A DNA stretch of 64,000 nt from Cadophora sp. MPI-SDFR-AT-0126. Its lineage: Eukaryota > Ascomycota > Leotiomycetes > Helotiales > Ploettnerulaceae. Below, piece by piece: positions 11,811 to 23,001 of this stretch (the stretch's first letter is position 1; each line of letters opens with the position of its first letter). The DNA is taken from positions 186,001-250,000 of the forward strand of contig JAGMVK010000007.1 in NCBI GenBank assembly GCA_020747065.1, in the 5' to 3' direction. The notes under the pieces were generated by a model. The model did no database searches, was not told the origin of the DNA, and saw nothing but the letters and a program-made list of their open reading frames with translations. The position numbers and the translations under genes are program-made.

Positions 11811-12401
11811 ATGAAGTTCTCAACACTCCTCGTCATCCCATTCCTGGGCGTTACCCTCGTTGCAGCTGTACCAGCTCCTCTTGAGGTAACAGTCGAGCTC
11901 GAAGCAGAAGTCTCCAACAGCACTGAGGCCGTACTTGAGAAGCGTATCGCCAACACCATGTGCGAGCGGTTCATCAGCCCCGGTAGGATCTACCAGTACA
12001 CTGTCTGGACTGCTGGATGGGGTAACAATGATGAGACGTAAGAACTTCCAATATCCCATATCCCATATCATCCCTTCTTCCCTCCCCACTCTGTTTCCAA
12101 TTCCCTCATCACCTTATCCTCAATTGACAACACTTACTAACTAAATCATAGATCTAGATCTGGCTGCGGCACTGGCCTCCTCGACAACCTCCGTGGCCAA
12201 TGCGGCGGCAGTTCCTCAGTCAACAGCTGGAAGTGCTACGAAGTTCACGAGAATCCCCATGATACAATGATGACCTTCTCGTTCAACAACTGGAACCAGG
12301 CTACTGCTGGTGGGAGCAAGTGCATTGAGGATGCAATTTGGTTGGCGAGTCCCGGTTGGAAGAAGGAGTACAATGTTAAGTGCAAGCATCTTAACAGCTA
12401 G
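11811..12401 (+). CDS. Small secreted cysteine-rich protein, effector candidate
   Basis: Exons 11811-12037 and 12152-12401 join to 158 codons. The 114-bp intron has a TTACTAAC branch site. Residues 1-20 (MKFSTLLVIPFLGVTLVAAV) are a clear signal peptide, followed by a short acidic propeptide and a KEX2-type LEKR site at 42-45. The mature part of about 113 residues has six cysteines (51, 81, 93, 104, 133, 153), enough for three disulfides, and many Trp, Gly and Asn residues. This layout, pre-pro-KR-mature with even cysteine number, is typical of secreted fungal effectors or antimicrobial proteins. I cannot assign a named family. A good TATA box and CT-rich start region precede it, suggesting strong, probably condition-dependent, expression. 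Confidence 0.85.
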
Positions 12402-13326
12402 AGGGCTAAATCGGTTTTTTTGAGGATGAAGTGGATAATTTTGATGGAGAAGAGGGCATGGTGCTGGATTGAGGAACTGGGAGGCGAGGAGGATCTGATG
12501 GGCGTTGTACTTGGAGACGTTGCAGGGACGAGGCCATTGAGTGCATGTTGTCTTGCATAGTTACATTGGTTAAAATTACTTTTATTTTGTGGCGAAAACG
12601 ATCGTACAACTATCCACGTTAGAGGAGAAAAAATCATTTGAGAGAGTCAGAAATACTTGGAGCATGATCCTTCGCCTTCAAATGTGAAATGTGGATATTT
12701 AACAAATCAACCAATCAACAGTTCACACGAAGAGAGCTAAATTATCTTTAGCCAGCGCTGCATCTGCATTCCCCTAAAATGTTCAGGCCATCTCGTATGC
12801 TCGCATTTCACCCTCATTCCGCACTCGCATTTGTCAAAGCTTAAGCTTAAGTTCACCCATCCACCCTCATCTTCACGTGTCGATCTCCCATCCCTAAACC
12901 TTCAGCTCCAACCCCAACTTGTCTCCAAGGTCTCGAAACCCAGAAAGCTCGAAACAGCGATAGGCAGAGCTCAGAACATGAAACAACCCAATCGTCCAAA
13001 CATCAAAACATCAAAACACCAAACAAACGACTAAGCGAAGCGAACCCCTGGACTCGTTTCAAAACGACGCAGGTACACTCGCTAGCCGACCCCAGCCTGA
13101 ACATCTCCAACAAGACTGAGACGCTGGATGTTCGCGAATGGAAGGGTGAGGACAATTGAGATGAGTATATAGTTCTCATTATCCCGAGGATGAAGAAATT
13201 CTGATGCGTGTTGTTTATCATCATTGGAATTGAATTTACGCATTGCCGAGTAAGCATTGCCGAGGACAAACCGGGCGGCACTACATCGATTCATTCTATC
13301 TCCAGAAAACATCAATATTCATCAAA
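12402..13326. other. Intergenic, no gene seen
   Basis: Contains the 3' flank of the effector candidate and the promoter of the next secreted protein, including a possible TATA element (TATATAG) at 13166-13172. The open frames in between are short and low-complexity. Confidence 0.6.
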
Positions 13327-14079
13327 ATGCGCTCCACACCCTTCGCCCTACCTCTCCCCCTCCTCATCCTCCTCACCCAAACCATCTTACCAACCCTCGG
13401 CCTCCCGGCCCCCAATCCACTCCCAGCGACCACAAACCCCACCCTCCTGGAATCCTACCTCGACTTCAACACCATCCCCTCAAACGCAATACCCGTCTCC
13501 TTCAACGCGCACTCTCTCTCAAAACGAGGCTTCAACGCCCAATCACCCCTCGCCACCCAAGATCCATCAACCTCAACCTCAGAATCAACCCAGAAAACAG
13601 AGAACTGCAAACCACCACACCTAGAAAGGACCGAACTCAACAGATTACTATCCGTCCTGACCGCCGAAATGCTCTCCTTCCACAGCCACGGCATCGCATT
13701 CCCCTACTCCGCAACCTCACGCTCCTCTTCATCCGTCGAGCTCACGGCGCGCACAGCGATGCCATCACCGATCTTGCCTGAAAGTGGTGACCAGGGCGAT
13801 TCACGGTTGAATGCGAAATTGAAGATTAGACTTACGCCTATGGGGAAGGATAATTATGGGATGAAGAGGGTGCATTTCGCAAGTTTGTTGGAGAGGGTGG
13901 GGAGTGCGGGGTTGGAGTTTGAGTTTGTGGGGAGTGAGAGTGAGGGGGGAAGTGAGGATGGGGAGGGGAAGGGGGAACGTGGGACTGGGGAGGGGAGGTT
14001 GGAGGGTGTTAGTGGGGATGTTGGGTTTGTGGCAAGATTGGTTATTAGTCCTGTTTTGGGGAATGGGTGCTTGGTTTAG
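13327..14079 (+). CDS. Secreted hypothetical protein, 250 residues
   Basis: An intronless frame; the ATG at 13327 is chosen because it begins a signal peptide (RSTPFALPLPLLILLTQTIL), whereas upstream in-frame Met codons do not. A KEX2-like LSKR follows at about residues 59-62. The mature part has few cysteines, a Ser/Thr-rich segment, and a Gly/Glu/Ser-rich acidic run (about residues 200-225) just before a hydrophobic end. No family is recognised. Base use changes sharply inside the gene: the first 450 bases are C-rich and the last 250 very G-rich, with a potential G-quadruplex at 13960-13995. Coding status rests on the signal peptide and the unbroken 250-codon frame. Confidence 0.6.
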   Translation: MRSTPFALPLPLLILLTQTILPTLGLPAPNPLPATTNPTLLESYLDFNTIPSNAIPVSFNAHSLSKRGFNAQSPLATQDPSTSTSESTQKTENCKPPHLERTELNRLLSVLTAEMLSFHSHGIAFPYSATSRSSSSVELTARTAMPSPILPESGDQGDSRLNAKLKIRLTPMGKDNYGMKRVHFASLLERVGSAGLEFEFVGSESEGGSEDGEGKGERGTGEGRLEGVSGDVGFVARLVISPVLGNGCLV

Positions 14080-14333
14080 TGGAGGGAATGGGAGGACGGG
14101 GAAAGGTATTGCTGTGAGATGTTGGGTTGAAGGGCGTAATCTGCTAATGGGTAATTATACGAGACGAATAGAGAGAATGTAATGGAATGCTGTAAGTATA
14201 GCTGGTTCTTAGGCGTCATGGATAGATAGATTTAGATGGTATGGAGAAGATTGAGACTCGACATGGTGGAATAGATTGTTGATTTATCTTCCTCATATCG
14301 TATACACCCAATCTCACCTGTTGAAAAATTCAA

Positions 14334-16641
14334 TCAAGCAGCGCTCAACTCCGCAATCCTCCTCTCAATTTCCGGCACTTGTCTAAGATGCATCTCCAAA
14401 TCCTCTCTCTCGTCCTCCAGCTTCAACCTCTTCTCGGCATCCAACTGCGTAAAAATATACTTTCCCTGCCCGTCAAACTGCAAAATCTTACTATGATACT
14501 TCCATAGACTCCTGCGATGGCTGACGGTCATGAGCGTAATACCAAGGGATTTGGCGTGGTCGTACATGATTTTCTCCATTTCGAGAGTCACGGATGAAGT
14601 ACATTCATCGAGGATGGCGTATTTGGGACGATTATAGAAAAGTCGGGCCATGGCGACGCGTTGTTGGAGACCGCCTGATAGAACATCGCGCCATTCTGCT
14701 TCGGCGTCCCAGCCGTTGGGGAATGAATCGACCAGGTGATCCAGATCAAGGATGCGGAGGATGGAGAGGAGATCAGCATCAGTGATTCCTTTGCTGCGCA
14801 TAATACGTAATGAATCGGGGTAGATGATTTGCTGACGAAGAGAACCGGCACTGAGGTAGGGTCGTTGAGGGACGTAGAAGACTTGCGAGAGCGGAGGTTT
14901 GCGGACTGTGCCGCCATAAACCGGCCAGAGGCCACCGAGAATACGGAAGAGTGAGGACTTTCCACATCCGTTTGGTCCGACTACCAGAACGTGATCGCCA
15001 CGTTTCATGGAGAAAGACAAAGCTTTTACCAAGACACTGCCACCAGGTGTGATGATGGGTCTAGTCTGTCAGTGAGAACCCAAATTCCTGGGAACTTGCA
15101 CTTACACGTTAATAAACTCAATATCTTCACTCTCAATTACTGTTCCTCGGCCACGCATCAGTTCCAGTTGTTCTCCACCATTATCATCAGATACCAGCGT
15201 CTTCTCGAATTGACCCGCTTTGATGTCATCCATCACTTCCAAAAGCGTAGCTACACGGGATGTGTAACCAGCAAGCTCAGTTACTTCCTTGTAAGAGAAC
15301 ATGACTCGACCAAATGCATCGGAACTGGAGAGCAGGAGTCGTCTGTTGGTAACAAAGCTCTCTGTTCTGTCGCCCATAGTTTGAGCAGTAGCTCCTGGGA
15401 TTTTGAAAAATACCGGCACACTGCAAAGAACAAGTCCCAAAGCTCCCCATACATATTTGATAATGAAGTCTTCCATAATGCCATGGGTGAAGCGACGCCG
15501 TAAAATATCTATACACATTAGTGAAACACACCGAAAGTTCGGGTTCTGACTTACAGTTGACATGTTTGATTAATGTAAAGTAGCCCTTGTCTAGTGTATC
15601 TTTCTCTGCCTCGTGGCCATTGTACAATGCAATTTCTTCACTGTAGTCTATCACCCTCGAATGCTCGAATCGAAATTCGCCTTCTAATCTTGCTTCGTCT
15701 GCAACGTATTTTCCGAAAGGGGGAGTCAACGCCCGCATAACATTGGCAGATAATTGGACGAGGAGCGACATGAAAAAGAGGCCTGTTGATGTCAGCTCTG
15801 CCGTTCAATCACGTTCGAGCAAGCCTACCCTCTCCACCAACACTTTTCGACAGAGAATAGTTGTAGATCAGCATATCCAGCGTCGGCTTCGCCAAATTCC
15901 CGTACAATTCCGCCAAACTATTGGAGAACTTCGAAACATCCACAGTAATCAACTGGTCTGCATTCTTTATCCGATCGTCCAGGGCGGAAAGGGAGTAAAA
16001 AGTCATATTCGACAGATATTTGTCGTGGATGTAATTCGTCAGCCGCGTCCGGTATTGCAGTGATAATTTGCACTGGTGGTACGAAAGCTGTAGCATAATT
16101 AGCAGAAAGTTTGCGAATAACAGAATAGACACACCATGGAATTGGTAAATGTCGCTGGCACAGCTATCACCATCCACCATACAATTCCGATCAAAAAGTC
16201 CTTCCCTTTCCCTCTTACCAAACTCGAAACCAACGCACCATCCATAGCCGCGACCTTCAACGATATCAGAGTTCTGATTACCAAGAATATGCTATGGCTG
16301 ATCAATAGCCGGAATTCTGTGCTCCTCCATCCTGGTATGCAAATCCTCAGCAACTTGAACAAGTTCTTGAAAAATTCCCTGTTCAGCTCGACCTTCTGCC
16401 TCTTCGTCGCCTCGCCATGTCCCAGTACCGTAGATCCGCGCTGTCTCTTCTCTGCCTGTCTGATAGCCGCAGCTTTCTGTTCCGAAATGGCGGATCGTAT
16501 ACGATTGAGGAGGGCGAAGAAGAGGGTTAGGTAGACAGTTCGGGAGATCTTGGTTCGGTGCTTGAGGTATAGATCGGTGAACTTCGAGATGATGCTCTTG
16601 ATTGTGCGATCAGGAGGCAGGAGTTTGGATTGCGCTGCCAT
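14334..16641 (-). CDS. Peroxisomal long-chain fatty-acid ABC half-transporter (ABCD, PXA1/PXA2 family)
   Basis: Five exons (16641-16135, 16087-15829, 15782-15555, 15508-15106, 15060-14334) with four introns of 45-47 bp give 707 codons, the usual size of ABCD half-transporters. The N-terminal half is the ABC_membrane_2 domain, with helices around 115-170 and 340-370. The C-terminal half is one nucleotide-binding domain: Walker [10 protein letters not shown] at 494-502, signature LSGGLQQR at 593-600, Walker B YAILDE ending at 618, and the switch His in SHRRSLW. Family members dimerise in the peroxisomal membrane and import fatty acyl-CoAs for beta-oxidation. GLQ replaces the more usual GEK/GEQ in the signature motif. 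Which of the two yeast paralogues it matches I cannot settle. A CCTCGG element 239 bp upstream fits fatty-acid induction by FarA/FarB-type regulators. Confidence 0.95.
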
Positions 16642-18029
16642 GTTGTATGGTTGGAGGGAGGGAGGTCGAGGACTGTGGGGAAAATCCGGGGAAGCTATTC
16701 AATGCTGCAATGCGCAGCTCTGCGATTCGGGTTCATGAGAGGGTATTCGCAGTCTGAATCATATCGCAGAAGCGGTTCTATTGACAGAGGACGGTATCCA
16801 GTAGGAGTGAAAGAGTTGTAGTCGAGGTCGTGATGATGGTGGAAAGCCATGGACAGTGGATTGTCGATGTCCCAGTCTCCCTCGGCTTAGCAGGGATCTC
16901 GTGCCTGACATGGAATTTCACATGCCAGCCACATTTAAAGTTTCCATCTGCCTCATGACAAGCAAGTTTTCTGGGGAAAAAAAACTGTTAGAAAACAATC
17001 TAACTACTCAATTTTCTAGTACTGGATTTATAACCCGCTTCTAAGAAACGAGACTCATAAATAACAAAAGCAATGGGAGGGGAGCAGCTGAAGGGTAAAC
17101 GACTCGCGGATGGTCACGTGCAACGACAGGGGGTTTAATACTCCGCCCAACCAAAGGTCCATCTTCCACGAAACTTCCTCCTTCATTCATGTCCTTCTCT
17201 CACATCGCTCACCATGCAATTATGTATATTGCATAACGCTCGGCCACTAGTTGTACCAACCGTTAGAGCTCCTAATGAGCCTGGCATCTTACCTGCACTT
17301 GCATCTCTTATCCACGGATCCACCAGGTTACGGAATGCATCAATTGCAGTTGCAGTCGATTTCATGTTCTTGCTTTACTCAAAGTCCTTACATTCATTCA
17401 TTTGTCTATCCAAATTTCCTTTCTCCAACATGCTATGTGAATAGGACATCCATTATTCCATGGATGTTAGTGTCCAAGGCCTCGACCAACATCCGACTTT
17501 CTACTCCATGTTTTGTACTAGCCCATGAAAGCTTCTCCTTCGTGGCCGCGAAATCAATATTACCGCAATCTGGCCGTTTTATTCGACCCATTTACGTTCC
17601 CCAATGGATTTTCTTGACGCAGACATTCATTGCGTCTACAAAGACAGCATCGAGAGTATAGCAACTCGGACTGCATTGCGCTCCGGTCTAGACAACGCAC
17701 TACCGATTATGCGGTAGACTATTAATTACATATACAACCTCATTTCTTTACGGCTTGAATGTTCTATACTTAAGTTTCTCTCCAATGCTTCTGTTCTTCA
17801 TGGTCCAAGTGTTGTCGGAAATGGAATTTGATTCGGCTATTGCGCCCTTGCTGGACATGTCATTATAACTGTTGTCAATGTCACCTTTCAAGCTGAAAAG
17901 GTTTCTTGGATCCAGGATCGTACCTCTATCTATATTTGATGTTGATCTGGGGTTCAGATCGTGATGCAAATGTATCGTCGAATGATGAAGCGAATGCCAG
18001 TTTTCAAAACGCCCAGCACTGTATCAGAG
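16642..18029. other. Intergenic, transporter promoter
   Basis: Lies between the start of the ABC transporter and the 3' end of the monooxygenase, both on the minus strand. It should hold the transporter promoter. No open frame here (the longest is 136 codons, 17251-17661) has a convincing composition. Confidence 0.6.
16880..16885. promoter_or_regulatory. Possible fatty-acid response element CCTCGG
   Basis: CCTCGG is the core bound by FarA/FarB-type Zn2Cys6 regulators upstream of peroxisomal and beta-oxidation genes in Aspergillus. One copy sits 239 bp upstream of the ABCD transporter start. A single 6-mer can occur by chance, so this depends on gene context. Confidence 0.35.
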
Positions 18030-19337
18030 CTACCACGCCGACTTTATCTCCTTCTGGATATCATACCCATAACACCAATCACGTATATTCTGATCCCCGA
18101 TACCATACGATATTTTCTTGAGATAGAAATCTTCCCTCTCGCTACCTCCCTCAATCAATCCATCAACAGCCAACGCACGATCCCTGGCATCTCTTTGATC
18201 CCCTTTCGCTAATTGCAACATATTCCCAGCATGCAAGCTCGCATCCTTGACAGCCTCCGCCCTCCTCTTCCTCACTTTCTCAAAAACACTCATCGCGTGA
18301 GCCAATCCACCTCCTCTGGTGTGCATCATAGAAATACACTCCGTCAGCGTCTCTGCATCTTCCACAGCCATGGAAACACCCATAGAAAGATAGAACGCCA
18401 TAGCGTGCGCAGCATCACCCATCAACACGAACTTGCCCGATTCCGACTTCCATTTCGGTAGAGTCTTGACTTGGTAAATTGGCCAATTTTGCACTTCTGG
18501 ATTAGTGACCGACAGCAGTGCTTGCAAAGAAGGAGAGACATCTTTGAATGTCCTCCCAATCTCAGTTTTATACTGCTCCGGCGTCCACCCCGTCGTATCC
18601 ACATCATCCAGATGCGAAAGCACAACATTCAACATCTTTGCCTCTTTAACAAGGTAAGTCATAACGACTCTCCCCTCACCCGTCCAGCAATTGCAATTGT
18701 AATCCGACCCCAAATGCTCCGTCAACGGATTCGCTTTCAACTTCTCCACTGGCGCCATACATCGATACGCCGCCCATCCCGTTTTCTCCTCCCATTTCCC
18801 TTCCCCTTCTCCATTCCCTTCCCCCAGAAAAGCTTTCCTCGCAAACGATTTAATCCCATCACAAGCAACCACCAAATCCGCCCTCAACTCCTCCCCACTT
18901 TCCAGTGTGACACCGCCCCCCTCAACGTCATACCCCACAACCCTACACCCAAGCCTAACCTTCACACCAGCCCTCACACACGCCTCATGCAAAATCCTAT
19001 GAATATCCGCCCGATGGACAACCACATACGGTGCACCATACCTCTCTTGAAACCCCTCAAACGATACAGAAGCGAGCAGCGAATCGTCGGTGTCCCGACG
19101 GATGTTGAAAGATGAGGGTGAGATTGAGGACGAGATGGTGGAGGGTCCAAGACCCCATTTCCAGAATGCGCGCGTGGAGTTGGGTGTCAGTTGGACGCCG
19201 GCGCCGAGCTCTGTGACGGTGGGGGAGGATTCGAGGAGGGCTATGGTGTGGGAGGAGGATTGAGCCTGGGAAGAGAGGGCGAGAGATAGAGCGGTGGAGA
19301 GACCGCCAATGCCGGCGCCGATTATGAGTATTTCCAT
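18030..19337 (-). CDS. FAD-dependent monooxygenase, salicylate-hydroxylase-like
   Basis: An intronless 435-codon gene. The start at 19337 is preferred over an upstream ATG because it has a good context (gaccATGG) and places the dinucleotide-binding motif at the N-terminus, as usual. Motifs of class A flavoprotein monooxygenases are present in order: GxGxxG in IIGAGIGGLS (about 5-14), the VVHRAD segment (near 113), the ACDG motif (near 163), and the GDAAHAM ribityl-binding motif (near 305). Such enzymes use NAD(P)H and O2 to hydroxylate aromatic acids, for example decarboxylating salicylate to catechol; the real substrate cannot be read from the sequence. No membrane helix or signal peptide is seen, so it is probably cytosolic. 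There is no adjoining catabolic or biosynthetic gene set. Confidence 0.92.
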   Translation of the reverse strand: MEILIIGAGIGGLSTALSLALSSQAQSSSHTIALLESSPTVTELGAGVQLTPNSTRAFWKWGLGPSTISSSISPSSFNIRRDTDDSLLASVSFEGFQERYGAPYVVVHRADIHRILHEACVRAGVKVRLGCRVVGYDVEGGGVTLESGEELRADLVVACDGIKSFARKAFLGEGNGEGEGKWEEKTGWAAYRCMAPVEKLKANPLTEHLGSDYNCNCWTGEGRVVMTYLVKEAKMLNVVLSHLDDVDTTGWTPEQYKTEIGRTFKDVSPSLQALLSVTNPEVQNWPIYQVKTLPKWKSESGKFVLMGDAAHAMAFYLSMGVSMAVEDAETLTECISMMHTRGGGLAHAMSVFEKVRKRRAEAVKDASLHAGNMLQLAKGDQRDARDRALAVDGLIEGGSEREDFYLKKISYGIGDQNIRDWCYGYDIQKEIKSAW

Positions 19338-20373
19338 GGTCTTGGAGAGTTTCTTTTGCTTGAAGTTGAAAAAAGTCAAAAGTTTGATTTGAACAGCGAG
19401 TGAGACGAATTTTGAGGCAAGGAGGAATCGATGACTTTATTGGATGGCAGGGTTAGGTTCGGGCAAGGGCCGAGAAAGTCTATTTAGAGTTTTAGTTATC
19501 TCTGACACTTACTCAAGACCACTTAACGGGGGTTAAAAGCTGTTGCATTTGAATTCTGTATGGATTGTATTGATGTATGTGAAGAAGAGCTTTTACAAAG
19601 AAGCAGAAACATGATATGAGATCATCAACGGCTTCTTGACTCGGGCCGGGTGTCATCTTCGCTGACGCCAGTGCAGGGATCGACATATTCCCAAAGTAGA
19701 CATGGCCGAGCAAGCTAGAAGGTGCAATGACTGGTTATCCTCACTCGTGAAATCAGACAGCTCATCATACTAATTCTCTAAGGCTTATTAGAAAGTGAAT
19801 TGTTTATTGGGAGAATTTTCTCGACTAGATAGTTGTTGACATGTTGCCATGTGTAAGCGAGTGATGGGGTTGCCAAATTTAGGTGTTGCGGGGTGATGTT
19901 AAGTGTGGCCAAAGGACGGTTTAGAGTTTTGATCGCTCCCTCTTACAGGCTAGCATCGCTATTTCACAAGCACTCTCTGAGAAACTTATTGGGTATTTTT
20001 CGGAAAGAATTTTCTGAAATTCGTTTCGTGTTGCTCCACGACTCCTATCTGATGATCGCCAATGAACAGGACGATTCTATCATCTAGTATGAGCTCTGTT
20101 ACACATGTTCGAGTCCAATAAGTTTGGCTTCTCATGTGCCAAATTGCCATCCATCTGCCACCCCGACGACGTCCAACAAAAACCGATCTGTAGGCAATTG
20201 GCGCGGAAAATAAGGAGAATAACTTCAGAATACACCCCTCATGAGTGACTGGGACGTTAAAGCATAGATCAAAATGCAGAACTCCCTGGCAACGCTGATG
20301 CAAAACTCCAACTCCCAAATGCCGCTCTCAAGATCTTCAGTGTGCTCATGAAGCAGCACTAAGCGCAAGACCA
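19338..20373. other. Intergenic, no gene seen
   Basis: The monooxygenase promoter and the 3' flank of the RBR ligase gene. Minus-strand open frames of 66 and 110 codons here show no recognisable features. Confidence 0.6.
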
Positions 20374-22030
20374 TCACTTCTCCTCCCAAGGCGCAATCAA
20401 TTTCGGTCTTTTCACACGAGGCGTAAAGCTACTTGAACTTCCACCTGGATTTCCACGCGCCTTCGCCTTAGCCTCGGCTTCTTCCTTCATGGCTCTAGCT
20501 CTCTTCTCTGCTGCCTCTAATGCCAACGGTCGCAAGGTCTCACGACGCTTAGCATTGTGTGCGACTCGAGCGTTGGCTAGAGCCTCGCTAACTGGGCCCC
20601 CATGGACAAGCTCGGCCATGTTTCGTGCGTTTGCTTCTCTCTGATCGGAGCGAAGACGGACTTTGTCGGGATGGTAGGAACAGTGGCGGGCGTGTGCTGT
20701 GTCGCCGAGACGGATGATGTTTTCCCAGGAGGCGAGGCACTCGAAGCACCATTCTTGACCGCAGCGACCTAATCGTTGTCAAGTCAGCATGTTCATACTC
20801 AGTTGTCACATTGGGAGGCGACTTACATTGCAAGTGATCACAACCATCTGTCTTGGTGACGCCTTGGTAGCAAGCTGGGCAGACCTTGGAGTTTCGTGAG
20901 AGTAGTTTAGCAGTAGCCTCGTCGGCCTCGAGACGCTCGATCTGAGATTCATCGCAGTCGAACTCCTCACAGGAGAAGCCTTCGTGCCATGGAAGCTTGT
21001 GGACGACGCAGGTTTTGAAGTGGCAAGAGGTGCAGACCATGACTGGATTCTCCTTGTGGTTGTCAGGGTGGACTTGACCAGATCCGCAGTTGGGGCCGAG
21101 ACACATGATAAGACCAGGAGTAGCCATCAAGACGAGATACTCATAGCTGTTGCATAAGTTAGACAATACTCCTGCCATGATAGTTTAGAATGAATAAACC
21201 TACCGAGAAATGATTTCCGGACTTCCATACTTCTTCACATCCTCTTGCTTGAACAATTCTGGGCACACTGGACAGTGGATCCGACGAATCTCGCCCCTGC
21301 TGAGCGCTGATTGCAGGGTATCTCGAATGCAACGAATACAGACTAGCTCTTCGTGCTCATGATCGCAGGTGGTGGTAATCTTTTCTGTTTCTGGGAAATT
21401 ATCGGAGGAGTATTGGCCAACGCAGATACAGCATTCCTTCCAGCCTTCGGGGACCTCTGTCTCGCGAGCAGTGTTATGGCTATGGTAACGTCCTACTGGG
21501 GCATGAATTGGTGCGGTTCCGTCGGCCTGATTGTCAATGGAACCTTCACCCTCTGCTCCCTCCTCACGTCCACTTTTCATGTCGACATCTTCGTCTTCAT
21601 TGCTGTCGTCGTCCTTGTCGGTGGAATCAGCCTCATCATCGTCACTAATGGAGTAGCCCGAAGTGATACGCGATGGCCGACTTAAGTCGCCGATTGAGGG
21701 GAGACGTCGGTTATCAAGCTGGAATGGGACAGGTGTACCAAAGGTAGCAGATGTCAGCAGCGAGCTTCCATCGATTGGCGGGCCTTGCGCAGCTACAGGA
21801 CCAGGGAATTCGCTCAGAACGCCACCACCTCGAAGCCAATCGCGAATCTTCTGCGCCTCGTCATCAGGAAGAGAGGTTTCGAGGTTTGAAAGAGCCAGGT
21901 AGAGTATAGATCGAGCAGCAGGACCCTCTGGCAATCTGGAGTAGGCGCGCAGGATGTGCTGCATCTGGCGATTATCGTGCTCTCGAAAGGTGAGGCCAAA
22001 GGCCGTCGAGGTACCGTCAGAGTTCAGCAT
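20374..22030 (-). CDS. RBR-type E3 ubiquitin ligase
   Basis: Exons 22030-21204, 21146-20827 and 20768-20374 give 513 codons; the introns are 57 and 58 bp. An acidic Asp/Glu/Ser-rich stretch (about 130-165) precedes RING1 (Cys 200/201 to 256, CICVGQY through CPVC). The IBR domain follows (about 291-337, with CLGPNC, VMVCTSC, CVVH), then RING2/Rcat (365-393): CPAC, TDGC, LQCRCGQEWCFEC. Cys378 in TDGC aligns with the catalytic cysteine that takes ubiquitin as a thioester before passing it to the substrate. A basic, Ala/Glu-rich helical tail ends the protein. The true start may lie further upstream: the frame stays open to about 22250 without an ATG, and a 48-bp in-frame GT-AG intron (22065-22112) may join an upstream exon. 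The substrate is unknown. Confidence 0.92.
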
Positions 22031-23001
22031 CTTGACTGGAAGAAGACGTCTGAGTCTGATGAATCTGTAAATATTAGATAAGATCAGATCAGAAACAACA
22101 GAAAGAACGCACTCTCTGGTGTTGTCACGATGAACTCGCTCATTCGAGGGAGTTTCGATGGTGGGAAGAAGGAAGGCGGTCAGCGGCTCGAGATAAGAAT
22201 ATGCTCGCACGATGGCAGACCCACAAGTGGATTTGTTGTAGTGAATCTGTGTCGCAGCATATGTTCACTTGAGTGTGTTCCTGTGGGCTCGAAGATGAAG
22301 GTACAAGAGAAAATCCACAGTGAGATGTCGTTGCCTGGACAAGGAACTTAAGCGAAGTCTTAGAATAGGCGGCCAATGGACTTCTGCTTTATCTTTGAAT
22401 TGGGTTGACACTGCCTGAATCAGGAAGGGAAATCCAGGAGATGATTCTTGCTTTGTTAATGGAAATATTCAAGTCTTCGGATTAATCAGTGACCTGTCAG
22501 AAGTGTAGCGGTTAAGACACCTGAGGCATTCAATAGTTCTGTGGTGCGCTACTCACCCTTTGTGAGCGAGCTAAGTTAGTAACCCACGCACATTGCTATA
22601 TCCACCAGTCATAGGAGCGGCACTCCAAATTATCAGTATCTTCCTTGGACTTGTTCTAAGCGATTGGAGTTGACATAGCCACTTGTGAGTATGGCATTCA
22701 GATATACATGAAACAGTGTCTGTTGCCTACATCTCCTCCCAGTTCTTTCCAAAGCGTTGAAATGGCTTTGAAACTTTTACTTGTGTGATTCTTCTCGAGT
22801 CTTCTTGTTATAGGATCCCACTCAAGTTTAGGACTGTGTTATACTGGGTGAACAGATAATTTGTGCTCATGTTAGGCCGAATAAAGACATGTTGTATCGC
22901 AGGCATGTAGCGCTGCAAGTAACGGATCCAGCCAGAGCCAGCATCGTGTAAGACGAACGTCTTTATAGTTGACGGATGGAATTTCACGATACGGTACTCT
23001 T
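22031..23001. other. Upstream region of the RBR gene
   Basis: Contains the probable leader, or a missed first exon, of the RBR ligase (up to about 22250), including a candidate 48-bp intron at 22065-22112. Beyond that I see nothing gene-like. Confidence 0.5.

Noticed and set aside
13003..13315. Two overlapping minus-strand frames (92 and 77 codons)
   Set aside because: They lie in the promoter of the secreted-protein gene and show no coding features.
17251..17661. 136-codon plus-strand open frame between transporter and monooxygenase
   Set aside because: Low-complexity Ser/Leu/Phe composition without motifs; it lies in the transporter's upstream region.
22500..22570. tRNA-like A-box pattern near TAGCGGTTAAGACAC
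   Set aside because: No matching B box at the right distance and no acceptor-stem pairing.
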